From: Talinum fruticosum
Taxonomy: Eukaryota; Streptophyta; Magnoliopsida; Caryophyllales; Talinaceae
Reading direction: 5' to 3'
Length of the DNA stretch: 64,000 nt
NCBI GenBank assembly: GCA_021018815.1
Contig: JAITYX010000008.1
Coordinates: forward strand, 2,912,001-2,976,000
Both the position numbers and the translations under genes were made by a program. The notes beneath the pieces are model-generated. The model was given only the letters and a program-made list of their open reading frames with translations. It was not told where the DNA came from and made no database searches. Below are positions 50,037 to 61,654 of this stretch, piece after piece (position 1 is the first letter of the stretch; each line of letters opens with the position of its first letter).

Positions 50037-51474
50037 TCATAGATCTTCTATAAGCCGTCTCCAAGTACCCCTAAACCTAATCAAATCCAACGTAACATTT
50101 TGTTGCTTCAAATATATCATCTTTACAAATGGCCACCTCTTCTCTTGCATCCTAATTGAATCTGTAAATATTGGGTTACTTTTGTTGTACTTCTGAATCA
50201 AACTACTCTCCTCAACTCCAACCTTATATTCCACATAATCTAACCCTATCTCCCTAGCGGCCTTCCCATAACACAACTCTGATACCGAATCCAACCCGAT
50301 GGGTACCGCTTGAATCAGGACCGTACCCGGCCGTAGGAACAACAAATGGGTCATGGCTGCCCCATGAACCCCTACCACTACATGACTCCGTTCCAACAAT
50401 CCGAATGATTCGGGTATTGGGGTATTGACTTTGGGCTCAAAAACAGCCACGTCAAAGCCCATATCCTCCGCCATGGCACGGACTTGATCCTGGTTCAAGA
50501 GGACCCGACCCACATGACCCTTCCGGACAAGCAACACCAATCTGGGCCGGGGCGTTGGTTCTTGATGGGTGGGCAGGTGGGCTTGACTGTAGACCTTGGC
50601 GAGTAGACTATGGAAATGGGCTAGTCTTAGTGGGACGGGCATTAACTTTGGGTTAATAGTCAAGAACCCATGATAATAAAGGCCCACAACAACAGAAGTA
50701 AAACAATGAGTATTAGTATCTTTATCAAGGTCCACAATTGGGTGGTTGCTAAACTCACCAAGGAGGTGAGAGTACCTTGTGGCCCAAGAATCCTTCAACT
50801 TCCCAATCACGAGGACCACATCTTGTGCAGACAACGACATCGATCGGACGGTGATAAAGAGGGGGATGAACCCTTCGTTGAAATCATGGAAGAAGTGGCC
50901 TATGTACCCTCCCGCACTGAACACAAGGGCAGTAGCATTATGCACCACGTCGCATTTCTTTGGGCCTATTGGGTCAGACCTCATCGTCACCTCTTTAGTC
51001 AGGGCCATAACCGGAGGCTCCCATTTTCGAGGGTGGGGCCTGATCTTCTCCATAAAATTTTTAGGCCTGGTCGGCCCAATAGCGTATAAAGTGGATTCTG
51101 TAGAGTCCAGAACAGTGGGGCCGTTGATAACGCAGATGTCGTACTCACGGTGAGACCGGTCGCAGCTGATCTCTGTCTCCACTGGAGTTTGTTGTTGGTG
51201 GTCATTGTCTGCAATCAAGAACCATTATAATGAATGAATACAAACAATCCAAATCTACCGTGAGGAGTCGGCAATTAGGTTCGATTCCCCGATCAGATCT
51301 AGTAAATAGAGGGTTACCTTGAGGAGTTGTTGCCAAGGAGTAATGCCAGCGTTGGAGAGAGACAAAGGTGAAGAGGATGAGAGAGAAGGGCAGGAACAAG
51401 AAGAAGAACAAGACAAGCATAACGTAATTGTTCGAGGTCGCTGCTTTCTTCCTCTTCATTTTGGTTGCCATCAA
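50037..51474 (-). CDS. GT61 family glycosyltransferase, copy 3, 442 aa (intact)
   Basis: Two exons, 51474-51318 and 51208-50037, 1329 nt in frame. Exon 1 has a Lys/Arg-rich cytosolic end, one membrane span (about residues 17-40) and the CAA|G phase-1 junction. Exon 2 carries EISCDRSHREYDIC, FSAGGYIGHFFHDFNEGFIPLF, LVLLVRKGHVGRVLLNQ, GVHGAAMTHLLFLRPGT and VEESSLIQKY. It is the only unbroken copy of the array, so it fixes the expected structure of the others. It is most similar to copy 4 (shared IGPTRPK, EKIRP.PRKWE, VVH.A.ALVFSAGGY), implying a younger duplication between them. An ATG one codon downstream is an equally possible start. A Golgi type II transferase acting on cell-wall polysaccharide is likely; donor and acceptor are unknown. 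Confidence 0.93.
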
Positions 51475-51729
51475 TTAGCAACATCATCCACTAACTTCAT
51501 TTTTAAGACTCATAAATAGGATCAAGAATAATAAATTGAAGGAAGTTTCTCTATTTCATCTAATTTATTCCGACTCTTTAATTCTTTATAACTTCCTTTC
51601 AGTTTCTTCCGATACAAAACCAGTTTAAAAGTTTCTAATCAAATAAAATAAACTATCCGATTGATAAGCGAATCGATTGATAAGAAGCCAATAAATGTAT
51701 AGTAACCAAATTGATGTATAAGTTTTGCG
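51475..51729 (-). promoter_or_regulatory. 255-bp spacer between GT61 copies 4 and 3
   Basis: This short AT-rich stretch must hold the 3' UTR and polyadenylation signals of copy 4 as well as the promoter and leader of copy 3, since both are on the minus strand. No clear TATA box can be assigned. The tight spacing suggests either overlapping regulatory sequence or that copy 3 depends on read-through from copy 4. Confidence 0.45.
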
Positions 51730-54415
51730 CTATCCTACTCGACGCATAAATCTCCTAGCTTGCCTATATGCTACCCTCAAATATGCCCCAAACCTTGTCA
51801 AATCAACGGTAACATTTTGATCCTTCAAATATACCTTCTTCAAAAGTGTCCATCCCTTTTTCTGAATTGCCATTGGATTTTTAAGTATTGGGTCATAAAT
51901 GTTGTACTTTTCAGCCAAACTACTCTCTTCGGGTTTCACTTTGTATTCCAAGTACTTCAAACCCATTTCCTTAGCAGGATTCCCATGACACAACTTGGCA
52001 ATTGAATCCGTCCCAATGGGCACCACTTGTATGAAAATCGAGCCAGGTTGAAGAAACAAGAGGTGTGTCATGGCGGCTCCATGAACCCCTACCATTACAT
52101 GACTTCGGCTCATTAGCCTATAAGATTCTCTCAACGACGTGTTGGGTCTGGGTTCGAACAAGGTCACATGAAAGCCTAGTTCCTCTGCCATGGTTTTCAC
52201 TTCGGCTTGGTTCAACAAGACCCTGCCCACAGCACCCGTTCGAACCACCAAAACCAATTTGGGTCGGCCCACTGATTTCGGTGCCACGGGAGGTGGCCTT
52301 GACCGTAGGCCTTGTCAAGGAAAGCATGGAAATGGGCTAATGTAGTTGAGTTGGGCATCAACTTTGGGTCAATTGTCATGAACCCATGTGAGACTAGGCC
52401 GATAGTGGCGGACCTAAAACAATGTAAACCGGTGTCATTCTCAAGGGTCACAATTGGGTGCTTGCTAAACGCACCAAGGAGATTAGCATACTTCCCGATC
52501 CACCAATCACGGCCCTCGGATATCACGAGGACTACATCTTGATCAGCCAACAACATCGATCGGAGGGTGATGAAGAGGGGAGAAACCCATCATTGAACTC
52601 ATGGAAGAAGTTGCCGGTGTACCCTCCCGCACTGAATACAAGGGCCCGAGCATCATGAACAACGTTGCACGCTATTGGGCCTAGTGGGCCGGGCTTTAAG
52701 GTGATCTCCTTGATTTTTGACATGGTGAAGTTCTCCCACTTGCGAGGATAGGGCCTGATTTTCTCAACGAAACGCTTGGGCCGGGTCGGCCCGATAGCGT
52801 AGAAGGTGGAGGTGGCGGGGTTCAAGACAGTTGGGCCGTTGATGGAGCAGGTATCGAAGTGATAGTGGGACCGGTCGCAGGTGATCTTTGACTTGCCACG
52901 TGGTCTCGAACTTTGTGGGTCCCATCGAATCGCCGGCTTGTGTTTTACAGGGCCACCATCTGCAGGGTATTTTAAAGAATATTGATTAATTTTTCCAAAA
53001 GAAACACGTGTGAAAGAGAATCCTCGATTCAAAAAACATATCTTTTGCTAGCATAAACATGTTATAGATTTTCATTAATGCGAAATTATACCTTATGCAT
53101 AGTAAATTGTAATATATATTAACGTGATAATAATTTAAGAAAAAATGCACATTTTATGAAAAAAAAAATATGTATTTGAATTAGAGTAGAGGGGATTAGT
53201 CACTAACATGCCATTAATTTGAAGTAATTCTAGATATAGTCGTTGATTAGTGTGTACCCAGAAAACAATTTGTAAGTAGCAATTTATTGAAAAGAGAATT
53301 AGTGGGGCTTAATCCTATTCCTAGGTAAATTAGGAAGGCAGTTTTAGAAAAAAACCAATTAGCGAGGCAAGATCCACGAGATACTCAAAATATTGGAACC
53401 CAATCACTAGAGATCACGCTACTTAACTTGCAATTAAAGCATTTGTTTTATTAAAATATCATTATGGGCTCGTTTCAATTAAAGCATTTAAAATTAGTGG
53501 TGTGAAAATACGCATTAAGGTTATTTTTTAGTTAAAGACACAATTACCATTTTGAAGGATGTTTAGAATAGTTGGAGTCATTATAATGAGATCAATAAGG
53601 TCGATGGTTTTTTCTTTTTATATAATAGAAAGGTCCACATATATGATATATTATTTATTTAAACATCTCGCTTATATGGGGAGGGAAGTGAATGATTTTT
53701 TTAATGATAGTTATCCATAAAATTATTTGTTTTCATATTTGGAGATGAGTTTACCTTCAATTAAATCATAATGCAATTATACATTAATGCATAATAAATT
53801 ACTAATCACCTGGACTTAATACTCCCTTGCTATAGTATTTATATACTAATTAAATACTTGTATACATTTAAGGGTAATATATATTATTAATTTATCCAAC
53901 AATGTCTTCTTACATATATATATTTTGAAATCACATTTTCAATTAAAAATTCTAAATAATTCGCAAAAATGAATAGTTTTCCTCTTTTTCCCAAAAAAAA
54001 ATTGAATCGCAAACCCCCAATAAAACTATACAATCCCCAGTCCCCAACCGCCACCCCACAAAAATAAAAATAAAAGTCATGGAGGCGTAAGGTGCAGAGG
54101 GGGATTAGGGCAACCCTCCTCCTCCCATCTCTATCTCCATCTCCATCTCCGTCTCCATCTCTACTAATTCTTATTTTAAAAAACGAAGGAAAAAGTAGTG
54201 GGCAGAAGCAGTACCTTGATATACTGTGAAGGAAGAAGGCACAGGTAGCGTAGATAGGGGGAAGGGAGATTCACACGTCGGAAAAGAGAGCCGAAAACCA
54301 GCAGAGAGAATGACAAGAACAGCATCACCGTTACGTGAGCTTTCACCATCGCCGATCCCTTCTTCAACGACATCGTCTGATTACCCTTTGCTGCATCACC
54401 CTCGTCTATCGCCAT
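51730..54415 (-). CDS. GT61 family glycosyltransferase, copy 4, ~477 aa (three one-base breaks)
   Basis: Exon 1 (54415-54215) encodes a membrane anchor (about residues 27-45). Exon 2 (52959-51730) carries the catalytic region: KITCDRSHYHFDTC, GGYTGNFFHEFNDGF, GVHGAAMTHLLFLQPGS and PEESSLAEKY. The reading frame is broken three times, each time by one missing base: the C5 run at 54257-54261 (the frame must shift there to reach the shared CAA|G junction), the C4 run at 52577-52580 (DGFLP|LFITLRS) and the C3 run at 52288-52290 (GHLP|VAPKS). With these allowed for, all family motifs align with copy 3 and the length is about 477. Real decay of a duplicate is possible, but residues between the breaks remain well conserved. 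The alternative start at 54373 lies closer to the anchor. Confidence 0.82.
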
Positions 54416-55494
54416 TCTCGGACCAGAGAGACGGAGAGAGAGAGAGAGGGACTATAACGCTGGTGTGCTGATTTAATTTTTTCCAGGTCAAATCCCCAGT
54501 CCATTCCTTTTTGCCTTGATCTTATATATTTTTGAGATGATTTTATTTATTACATTGCCTGTTAAAAAAAATGCAGTTTGCCGGACCGCCCATTTAATTT
54601 TGATAGGGAGGCCCGCTGGAATGTGATCAATGAGCCCACTTCAGTTTATTGGGCTGCGTTCCTTTTAAACTGCTAAATTGAAGAGGGGGAAAAGTAGGGA
54701 ATGAATGCCAAAATTGATACATTAAACTAAATTTAACAAAGAAAACAAAAAAATAAAATAAAAAATTGAGGTTTAAAGCCTAATAGTAATAATTAGCTTC
54801 ATTTTACATACTGAAAAAAAACTAATACATTAAACAAAATTATTGTATATCTGATAATTATTTAATTCTATAGCTCGTAATAATTAACAATTAATCATAA
54901 TACATAGTATGAGCTTGGAGCATATAAAAGGAACGGGCTGTGACCCATTCTGTTCCATTATTCTCATATGAAGAATTTGCAGGTAGGAATATATGACGTG
55001 GGAAAAAAAGAAAAAGAAAAAGAGGGTGTTTAATGTGGGGGCGTGCAGGGTAGGACCAGTGGATATGGGGACACGTGGAAAGGAGGAGAAGAATGACTGA
55101 CAAGACAAGAAACAAGTAAGTTGGGAGGTCACTTCACGTCACTAGATCGGGTCGGGTGGATCGGGTTGTTTCTGTTAATCTTGTGGAAATTCATGTGACA
55201 TCTGGTGACGCAAGAGTGAGTGAGGCCCCTCATGATTTGGCAGATCCATCGATCATCCACCCCATGGGATTAGGAGTGAGAAAGCCGTGTATTGACTTGA
55301 CTCGTCGTGAGAGAGAGACCCTGCCCTTCCGAGATTTCCATGTACGGACGGTGCCCTCAGTAGACTAGATTCGCATTCATTTTACCATTTTGCCCTTTCC
55401 CCTTATATTTTATTTTTTTCTATTATCCCATATTACAGCCTAATTACAAAAGTTAGTAATCCAATCTTTATAGTTTGTTGCATACATTTAATGA

Positions 55495-55730
55495 CTAGTC
55501 GATTCTAAACTTTTAATTATTTTTAGTTGTGAGGTAAAATTAAGAAAATATAAAATTTATGACAATATTTATATTATAGATCAATTATCCCATAATTTTA
55601 TTATAAATAAAAAAGTCAATAAAAAATAATTAATAAAAAAATTAACAAACTAGTCATTAAAATGTTATTTAAATTATAAAATGAAAAATATTGTATATAA
55701 ATTAGGTCAATATTTCATTCTTATTTTTAT
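55495..55730 (-). mobile_element. Stowaway-like MITE remnant, copy 3
   Basis: The segment from TTAAGAAAATATAAAATTTATGA through TTATAAAATGAAAAATATTGT follows the body of copy 2 (about 10205-10400) in the same orientation, with many substitutions. Shared landmarks are the start of the segment, AATTAATAA and TTAAAATGTTATTTRAATT. The termini are eroded, so the limits are approximate. Confidence 0.45.
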
Positions 55731-58700
55731 CTTTTTTAATAATAAAATAACAGGTAATTACACTCAATAGCTTGTTACATTACAACTTATTTTGATGTAC
55801 TAATAGGCTCTTTGCAGACATAAGCAAATTAATTGAAAATAAGATATTTAATATTATTAATTATTTCTATATTTGAAACTCGTGAAAACCCTTTTTTCTT
55901 TCTTAATATACATTATTTAATTAACCTTGATTAATAAAATTTAAATTATTTATGCATATTTTGAGATTGATGAGAGAGAGAGTATATTATGTATGGGGAA
56001 AGGAGTAGAAGCAGCAAGGATTATAGAATCAAGACATGTTAATTATGGATAGACATGGAGTTTTGAAAAATCTCATCTGCATTTTTCCATGAAATTGAAA
56101 TCTAAATGTTATGCGGGCTCCACCTCCACGTGTCTCCGAGTTTGGTGTGTCAAAAGGGGAAAAAATCAACAATCATTAATATTTTAGTTTAATTTATCTC
56201 TCTTAACCTTTCATTTGGCTTTTGATCAGCGTATCTAATAATATCATTAGTAAACATATAAAGCTGATTGTCATGCCCCCCCACAACAATCAAACCTCTA
56301 TTTTTCTCTACTTTTCTTCCCCCACCCCCCTTCCTCTCTCTCATGAAAAATAATATTTCACTTACCTATACAGATCGGCTCAAGTAAGCTGTCAAGTATC
56401 GAGTGAGTATTGTCATAGAGACAAACACTTCATATTTTCATTACCTTTATCGGGGTTCGATCCTGGGCTTTAAGTTTGGATTTGATATCCCTTATCCCAT
56501 CGACTTTAAGCCTAATTGAAATTACCCCTAAAATAGAGGTCCAGTTGAGTAACCTACATTTACCATTGGAAAAAAAAAGTAAACTATTAAAAAATATTTA
56601 ATGATAAAACTCTACTTATTATAAGACAATAATAACCCGACTCCCATATAAAACAGAGAATTAAAAACCAAAAGAAAGATAACTTCAAATTGATGGTTGG
56701 GGGAGAAAGATGTAGGTTGGAACTGGAAATAGAAAAGCCCAAATATGAACCCATTGGGAATTATCCCAATATCTGGCCCAACTTCAATGATAAGGTACAT
56801 TGCTGAATAGAAGTGGTCCCAACTCCTAGACCATCCCCAAATAATTAATTGTCTTCTTTACCCTTTTTAGATGTTTGAAATAAATAAATAGATGCCCTTT
56901 TTTTCCCCATTTTAATCCCTCCAGAATATGCCTAATATATGAATAGATACCTGAAAATAAATATAGTGGATGTTATTCTAACATCATTGTTTCGAAATTC
57001 CTATAAGTTTACAGTATTTTTATACAATGTCAAATACACCGATAACGACAATGTACGTTTATAAGCAAGATTCTTTTTTTTTTGTTGAAAAAAAAATTCA
57101 TGTCTTTCTGTCCCGTATTTTCTTCTTTATGACTTGTAAAAACTACCTCCACTTCTGCTAAAAGAGTTGGATTCTTTTTTTCATATTATGTCATATTATC
57201 AGGTGGATAGATCCGAGAGGTAAATTAGGAGAAAAGAAGAAGGAAACTGAGTGGGTCAGCTTTGGTAGCTATTTGCTCACACACGCAATGACTAAACTTG
57301 TGCATCTAATTCTAAGTCTTCCTCCACACCACATATATAAATTTAATCTTCAGTGCCTCTTCAATCTGTTTTTTTTTTTTTTTTTTGGGGGGGTCCTTAA
57401 CTTTTGTCTCTCCTGTAATTATGGTTGATTTTTGGGTTATTAGATTGCCATAATTACCAACATTTTAAAAAGCATTGTCTTTTGCTGGTAACAAATAAAA
57501 ACTATTTCTGATATATTAATTCCATTCCAATTATTTTGTCTCATGTCTGTATTTATAATTAATTAATTATTATTATTTATGAAACCATAATGATCTCGAT
57601 TTCAATAAAAATTTATATGTATATGAAAATTATCATCTACTGTTATTTTTATTCATTTTTCCCCTTGAAAACAAGAGTGGTTTAAAAGAAAAACGCTTTG
57701 ACCAAATTAAAAGAAAATAATTTATAGTGGAAAATTTGTCAAAGAGGACGGTCCTTGAAAGTTGCAATAAATATATCCTAAGTCAGAATTAACGTGAACT
57801 TCTATTTGTTATGTTGGTGTTATGTTTCCCCGCTTCTCGTGATCAAATTGGAGATAAAATTACTAAATGATTGTCATTGGTTAGACAACTAATACCTTCA
57901 GTTTTTATTTTTAATTTTTCCTAAATAAAGGTGAAAATGTTGATTTTATGTCATGTCAACCGTGGAAAGTGCTCGACACTAATTTTTGGGGTAATGATTA
58001 TTGTTTTGGAGGTACTAAAATAATATTTATTAATAATGTAAGGCTTCGACAAACTAGTGTTTAGTCAACGTAGTGATTAAAGTTTTATGTAATGTTTTTA
58101 AAGTTTTATGTCGTAAAATAGCTATCTCATTCTTGAAACAACTAATTTTACCGAACATGCCTAAAACAAGTATTTTCCAAATAATGTGAGATTTTAACTT
58201 TAAATTTTATAAATTAAGAAAAATTTATGATATAGAAATAGATTTGTGCTATTTGCCATCTTTACAAAACATTTATTATACACTTCAAAGTTTGTACTTG
58301 CATGACACGTGTTAAGAAAATGGTTGGATGAAAGCAAAAATAGAACATCTTAAATACTCTTGGGAGTATGTATTTTTCGCCATATGTCACGAGATGGTTG
58401 GACGAACGTAATGATGTAACATCTCGAAAGCATAACTTTTTCATGTGCATATAAAAATTTACATCGTCCTTACCACGAAATATAAGAATCGATAAAATTT
58501 CATTATTTAAGGAATCTTATCCAATTAGATTATTTTAATAATAAATAAATTATCATAATAAAAAGCTTCTATCATGAAAAATAAGGGAGAGTTCATTGGC
58601 AGGCAATCGAAATCTGAGATTGAAAATAAAAATGTGACATTTCGATTGATTTTTTGTTTTTGTGAAGTGGGGAATTGAACACCGTACAAATGTGTGGCTT

Positions 58701-59534
58701 TGATGAATCCAAAAGGATTTGCCACGTGGAAGCATTTTAAAAATACTTATTTGGCTTTATTTATACTCACACACACACACACACGAATATGAGGGAAATG
58801 GAGGAGAGAGAGGGCCGGCCAGTTAAAAAGAGACAGAAGTATCATCAAACCCTAAATTAATAAATAAATAATAAATAAATAGTAATAATAAAGGCAACAT
58901 GAAGTTAAATGGAAATCCCAATCCCTTCTCCTCGTAATTCAAGTATGCCCAAAAGGTCAATTTCTTAACCCAACCAACCAACCCCCTCTATTTTTTTTAT
59001 TTTTATTTTTAAATTATGATATTACTCCAAAAAAAAAAAACATATAATTTTATTAACCTTGCCCCTTTTCTTCACCAAGCTAGAGTGGGACCCATGGCTT
59101 GTCTCTCCTATTCCCATTGGCCAATTCAACACTTAGCTTAAACTAGGAATTTCAAACCTATTTATGCTTCTATAACTTCTAATCCATTTAAATTTGATAG
59201 TACCAACTACTACTACTATAGTATTATATAACACTTTCAAAAAATAACTACTCAATTTTAAGTAGTGTAATATTGGATGTTTGTTCGATTGTTTGTTTGT
59301 GTGCCTATTATGTGTTGTCTTTAGGGGTTGTCAGCGAGTATTATTTGTCATCTAATATAATTATGAATCGTGAAAATGTTTATTATTATATGTTATACTT
59401 AGATTTTAAGGTGCCATAAGGAAACTAAATCACCCGATGAGGCGTCATTGTTAGGTTTGAGCTATTTTTGCCCAATTTCTTTACCTCTTTTAAAGGTTAA
59501 TCAATTATCAAAAAATTAACTATTAGATTAAAAT

Positions 59535-59755
59535 AAATTGTATTTGGATAGTTAAGATGTCAGTATACTGTATTTTAAGATATTTGTTATCTCTGTAGAT
59601 TATATTATTTACTTTTGGTTAATTTTAAATTAAAATATTATATATAATCGTCCGAATTAGTAATGTAATTTTAAAATAATAAATATCTCTAAAATACAAT
59701 GTATAAATGTTTAAATTTATATTATGATATAATCATCCAACACACCATAGTGTAC
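59535..59755. mobile_element. Possible degraded MITE
   Basis: The left part has CTGTATTTTAAGATATTTGTTAT and the right part, read on the other strand, has TTGTATTTTAGAGATATTTATTAT, so an imperfect inverted repeat encloses about 120 bp of AT-rich DNA. Outer ends TTGTATTTGGATAG and (inverted) TGTGTTGGATGAT are also similar. No clear target duplication is visible. Confidence 0.35.
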
Positions 59756-60939
59756 CGTTTATTTTATCAATAACCCTTTAAAAAGATTGTACAAAGTACA
59801 TTATTGTTCATCTTGGTTGGTTGAGACTCTTTAATAAATTTATTATCATTATATTACAAAATGTCAATATTAAATTTATTCATCTTGCTTGTTTTCTAAC
59901 TGTAGTTGTATACTGTTTCTGATATTTCGTAATATTTTTAATCTAAAATTTACATTCTTATAAAAATTATTTATACTCTGAAGACAATTTTGATGCTGAT
60001 TTGAGAGGGACACTAAATTCATATCATTATTTAAATACATATAATTAATATGACATGGACTTTTTTTCTAGTATATATAAATTTCTAAAGGTTTTAAGAA
60101 AAATATTTTTCACATTTATACAAAGAATATGGTTTTTTAAATAAATTTAGATACTTTAAACTTATAAAATTTAACAAGGGATTGCAAGTCATTGTAGAGG
60201 ATACGCGGGAAGCTCATATTCGAGCTTTTCACAAGTCAATGAATAGATGCTATATACAAGTGGGTACTTATTTATGCCGGACACGGACAATACGTAGAAC
60301 AATCTGTTATACTAACAATATATTTGCAACATTTTAAAATTAATTTATGTTGATCCAAATATGAAGGGCTAAATTATAAATCGATATGAGTAAAGACCAT
60401 TATTAAGGAATATAAACTTATGAAGAATTCTATTTTGATTTTCAAACTTATAATTATGTTGAATTAAATTTATTAACGATTTAGTTTATAAATAATTAAT
60501 TTATTGCCTGTCTAACAATAATATTATTTATTATAACTCTCTATTTCAAGTGTAATACGATGAAAATTCAAAATACGTATCTAATTTATTATTAAAACAT
60601 TTAACATTTTATCTCAATGTTACAGTTTTCTCAAAAAAGAAATTAACACATTTTCTATTTTTATTGAAGTGATATTAATACACTTTTGAATGTTTATTTT
60701 TGTGATGATTTATCCCTGGAATGTTTTTAATATTATTGTTATCAAAAATAGGACTCGCGTTTGATGTAAAACGTTTTGAGTTTTTAAATTTCTTTATAAA
60801 AATATATTATTTGATTGATAAAAATGATTTATAAATCGAGGGTTATTAATATCTTCTGTACCTAAAGCAAGGAAGGCGGAGGGAATCTAGAAATGCCCCT
60901 CAATTTCTCTTATTTCCTCAGAAACCCAGAAATAAAATA

Positions 60940-61654
60940 AATGAGGGGAAAAAGCAAATTAAGGAGAGAGAAGGGGGAGGGAGAGAGAGAGAGGAGGGCG
61001 AGAGGGAGAAGAGAGAGAAGAGAAGAGAGAGACAGAGAGAGAGGGAGTGATATGAAAAAGCAGAGAATAAAAAGAGACCGGATGTTGACAAATTTCATGT
61101 CACTGTTCTTAGAAGGTCGTTCGTTTGTGTGAAGATTTCTTATCTGGGATCTCTCATTCTCTCTCTAAAAAACAGTTCTCTCTCCTCAAACCTCTTCATC
61201 CTCCTCCTCCCCCTTCCCTCTTTCTCTCTCTTCCTATTTATCTCTCTAATTCTTTGTTTCAGACACTGGCCCAGCAGATCGAAAATCCCCATTTTTCATC
61301 CTCTTACCTCATGGCGATCTATAATTAGCTTTCCCCTCAAAATGGTGTTAGAAAAATACCCACTTGTTATTTTCCTCTCCTTTTGTTTTTACTTTTATTT
61401 TATCTAGTGTTTCTTAACTCATTTATAAAGTTCATTCCTTTTTCAGTCTCAGGGACTGAATTTTCATGATGGGACTTTGGGGGACTTTTATCATCTGTTT
61501 GGAGAGAGAGAGAGAGAGGGAGAGAGAGGGAGAGAGAGCTCTATTGAATGATTGAATCTGCGGGCAGATTGTTGAGGAGAGAGAAACAGTTTGAGAGAGA
61601 GAGATAGAGATAGAGAGAGGGGAGGAGAGGTGATTGGAGGATGTGGGTCTAAAG
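60940..61654 (+). promoter_or_regulatory. Promoter and probable 5' leader exon of the DUF863 gene
   Basis: The DNA changes from AT-rich to purine-rich GA repeats (60941-61045), then to a CT-rich block (61150-61250) and a second GA block (61500-61635). It ends in a good donor, CTAAAG|GTAAAATC, at 61654/61655. The coding exon downstream starts at an acceptor just two bases before its ATG, so a non-coding leader exon with a ~1.95-kb intron (61655-63608) is expected. The exact transcription start is unknown. Confidence 0.5.

Larger units (their letters stand above)
54416..60900. other. Gene-poor AT-rich intergenic DNA
   Basis: 54430-54450 (GA tract) belongs to the upstream region of GT61 copy 4. 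The rest has no recognisable coding sequence. It contains a third copy of the MITE family (about 55495-55730), a possible MITE at 59535-59755, a (CA)n run at about 58768-58786 and a T-run followed by G7 at about 57369-57393. The open frame at 55156-55368 has no family resemblance. Confidence 0.55.

Noticed and set aside
51262..51300. GGTTCGATTCC B-box-like word suggesting a tRNA or SINE
   Set aside because: No A box, no cloverleaf stems and no target duplication around it. The word at 56450 (GGTTCGATCC) fails for the same reasons.
55156..55368. 70-codon open frame in a GC-richer patch
   Set aside because: No domain, no splice context and no resemblance to a known plant family. GC-rich patches give open frames by chance.
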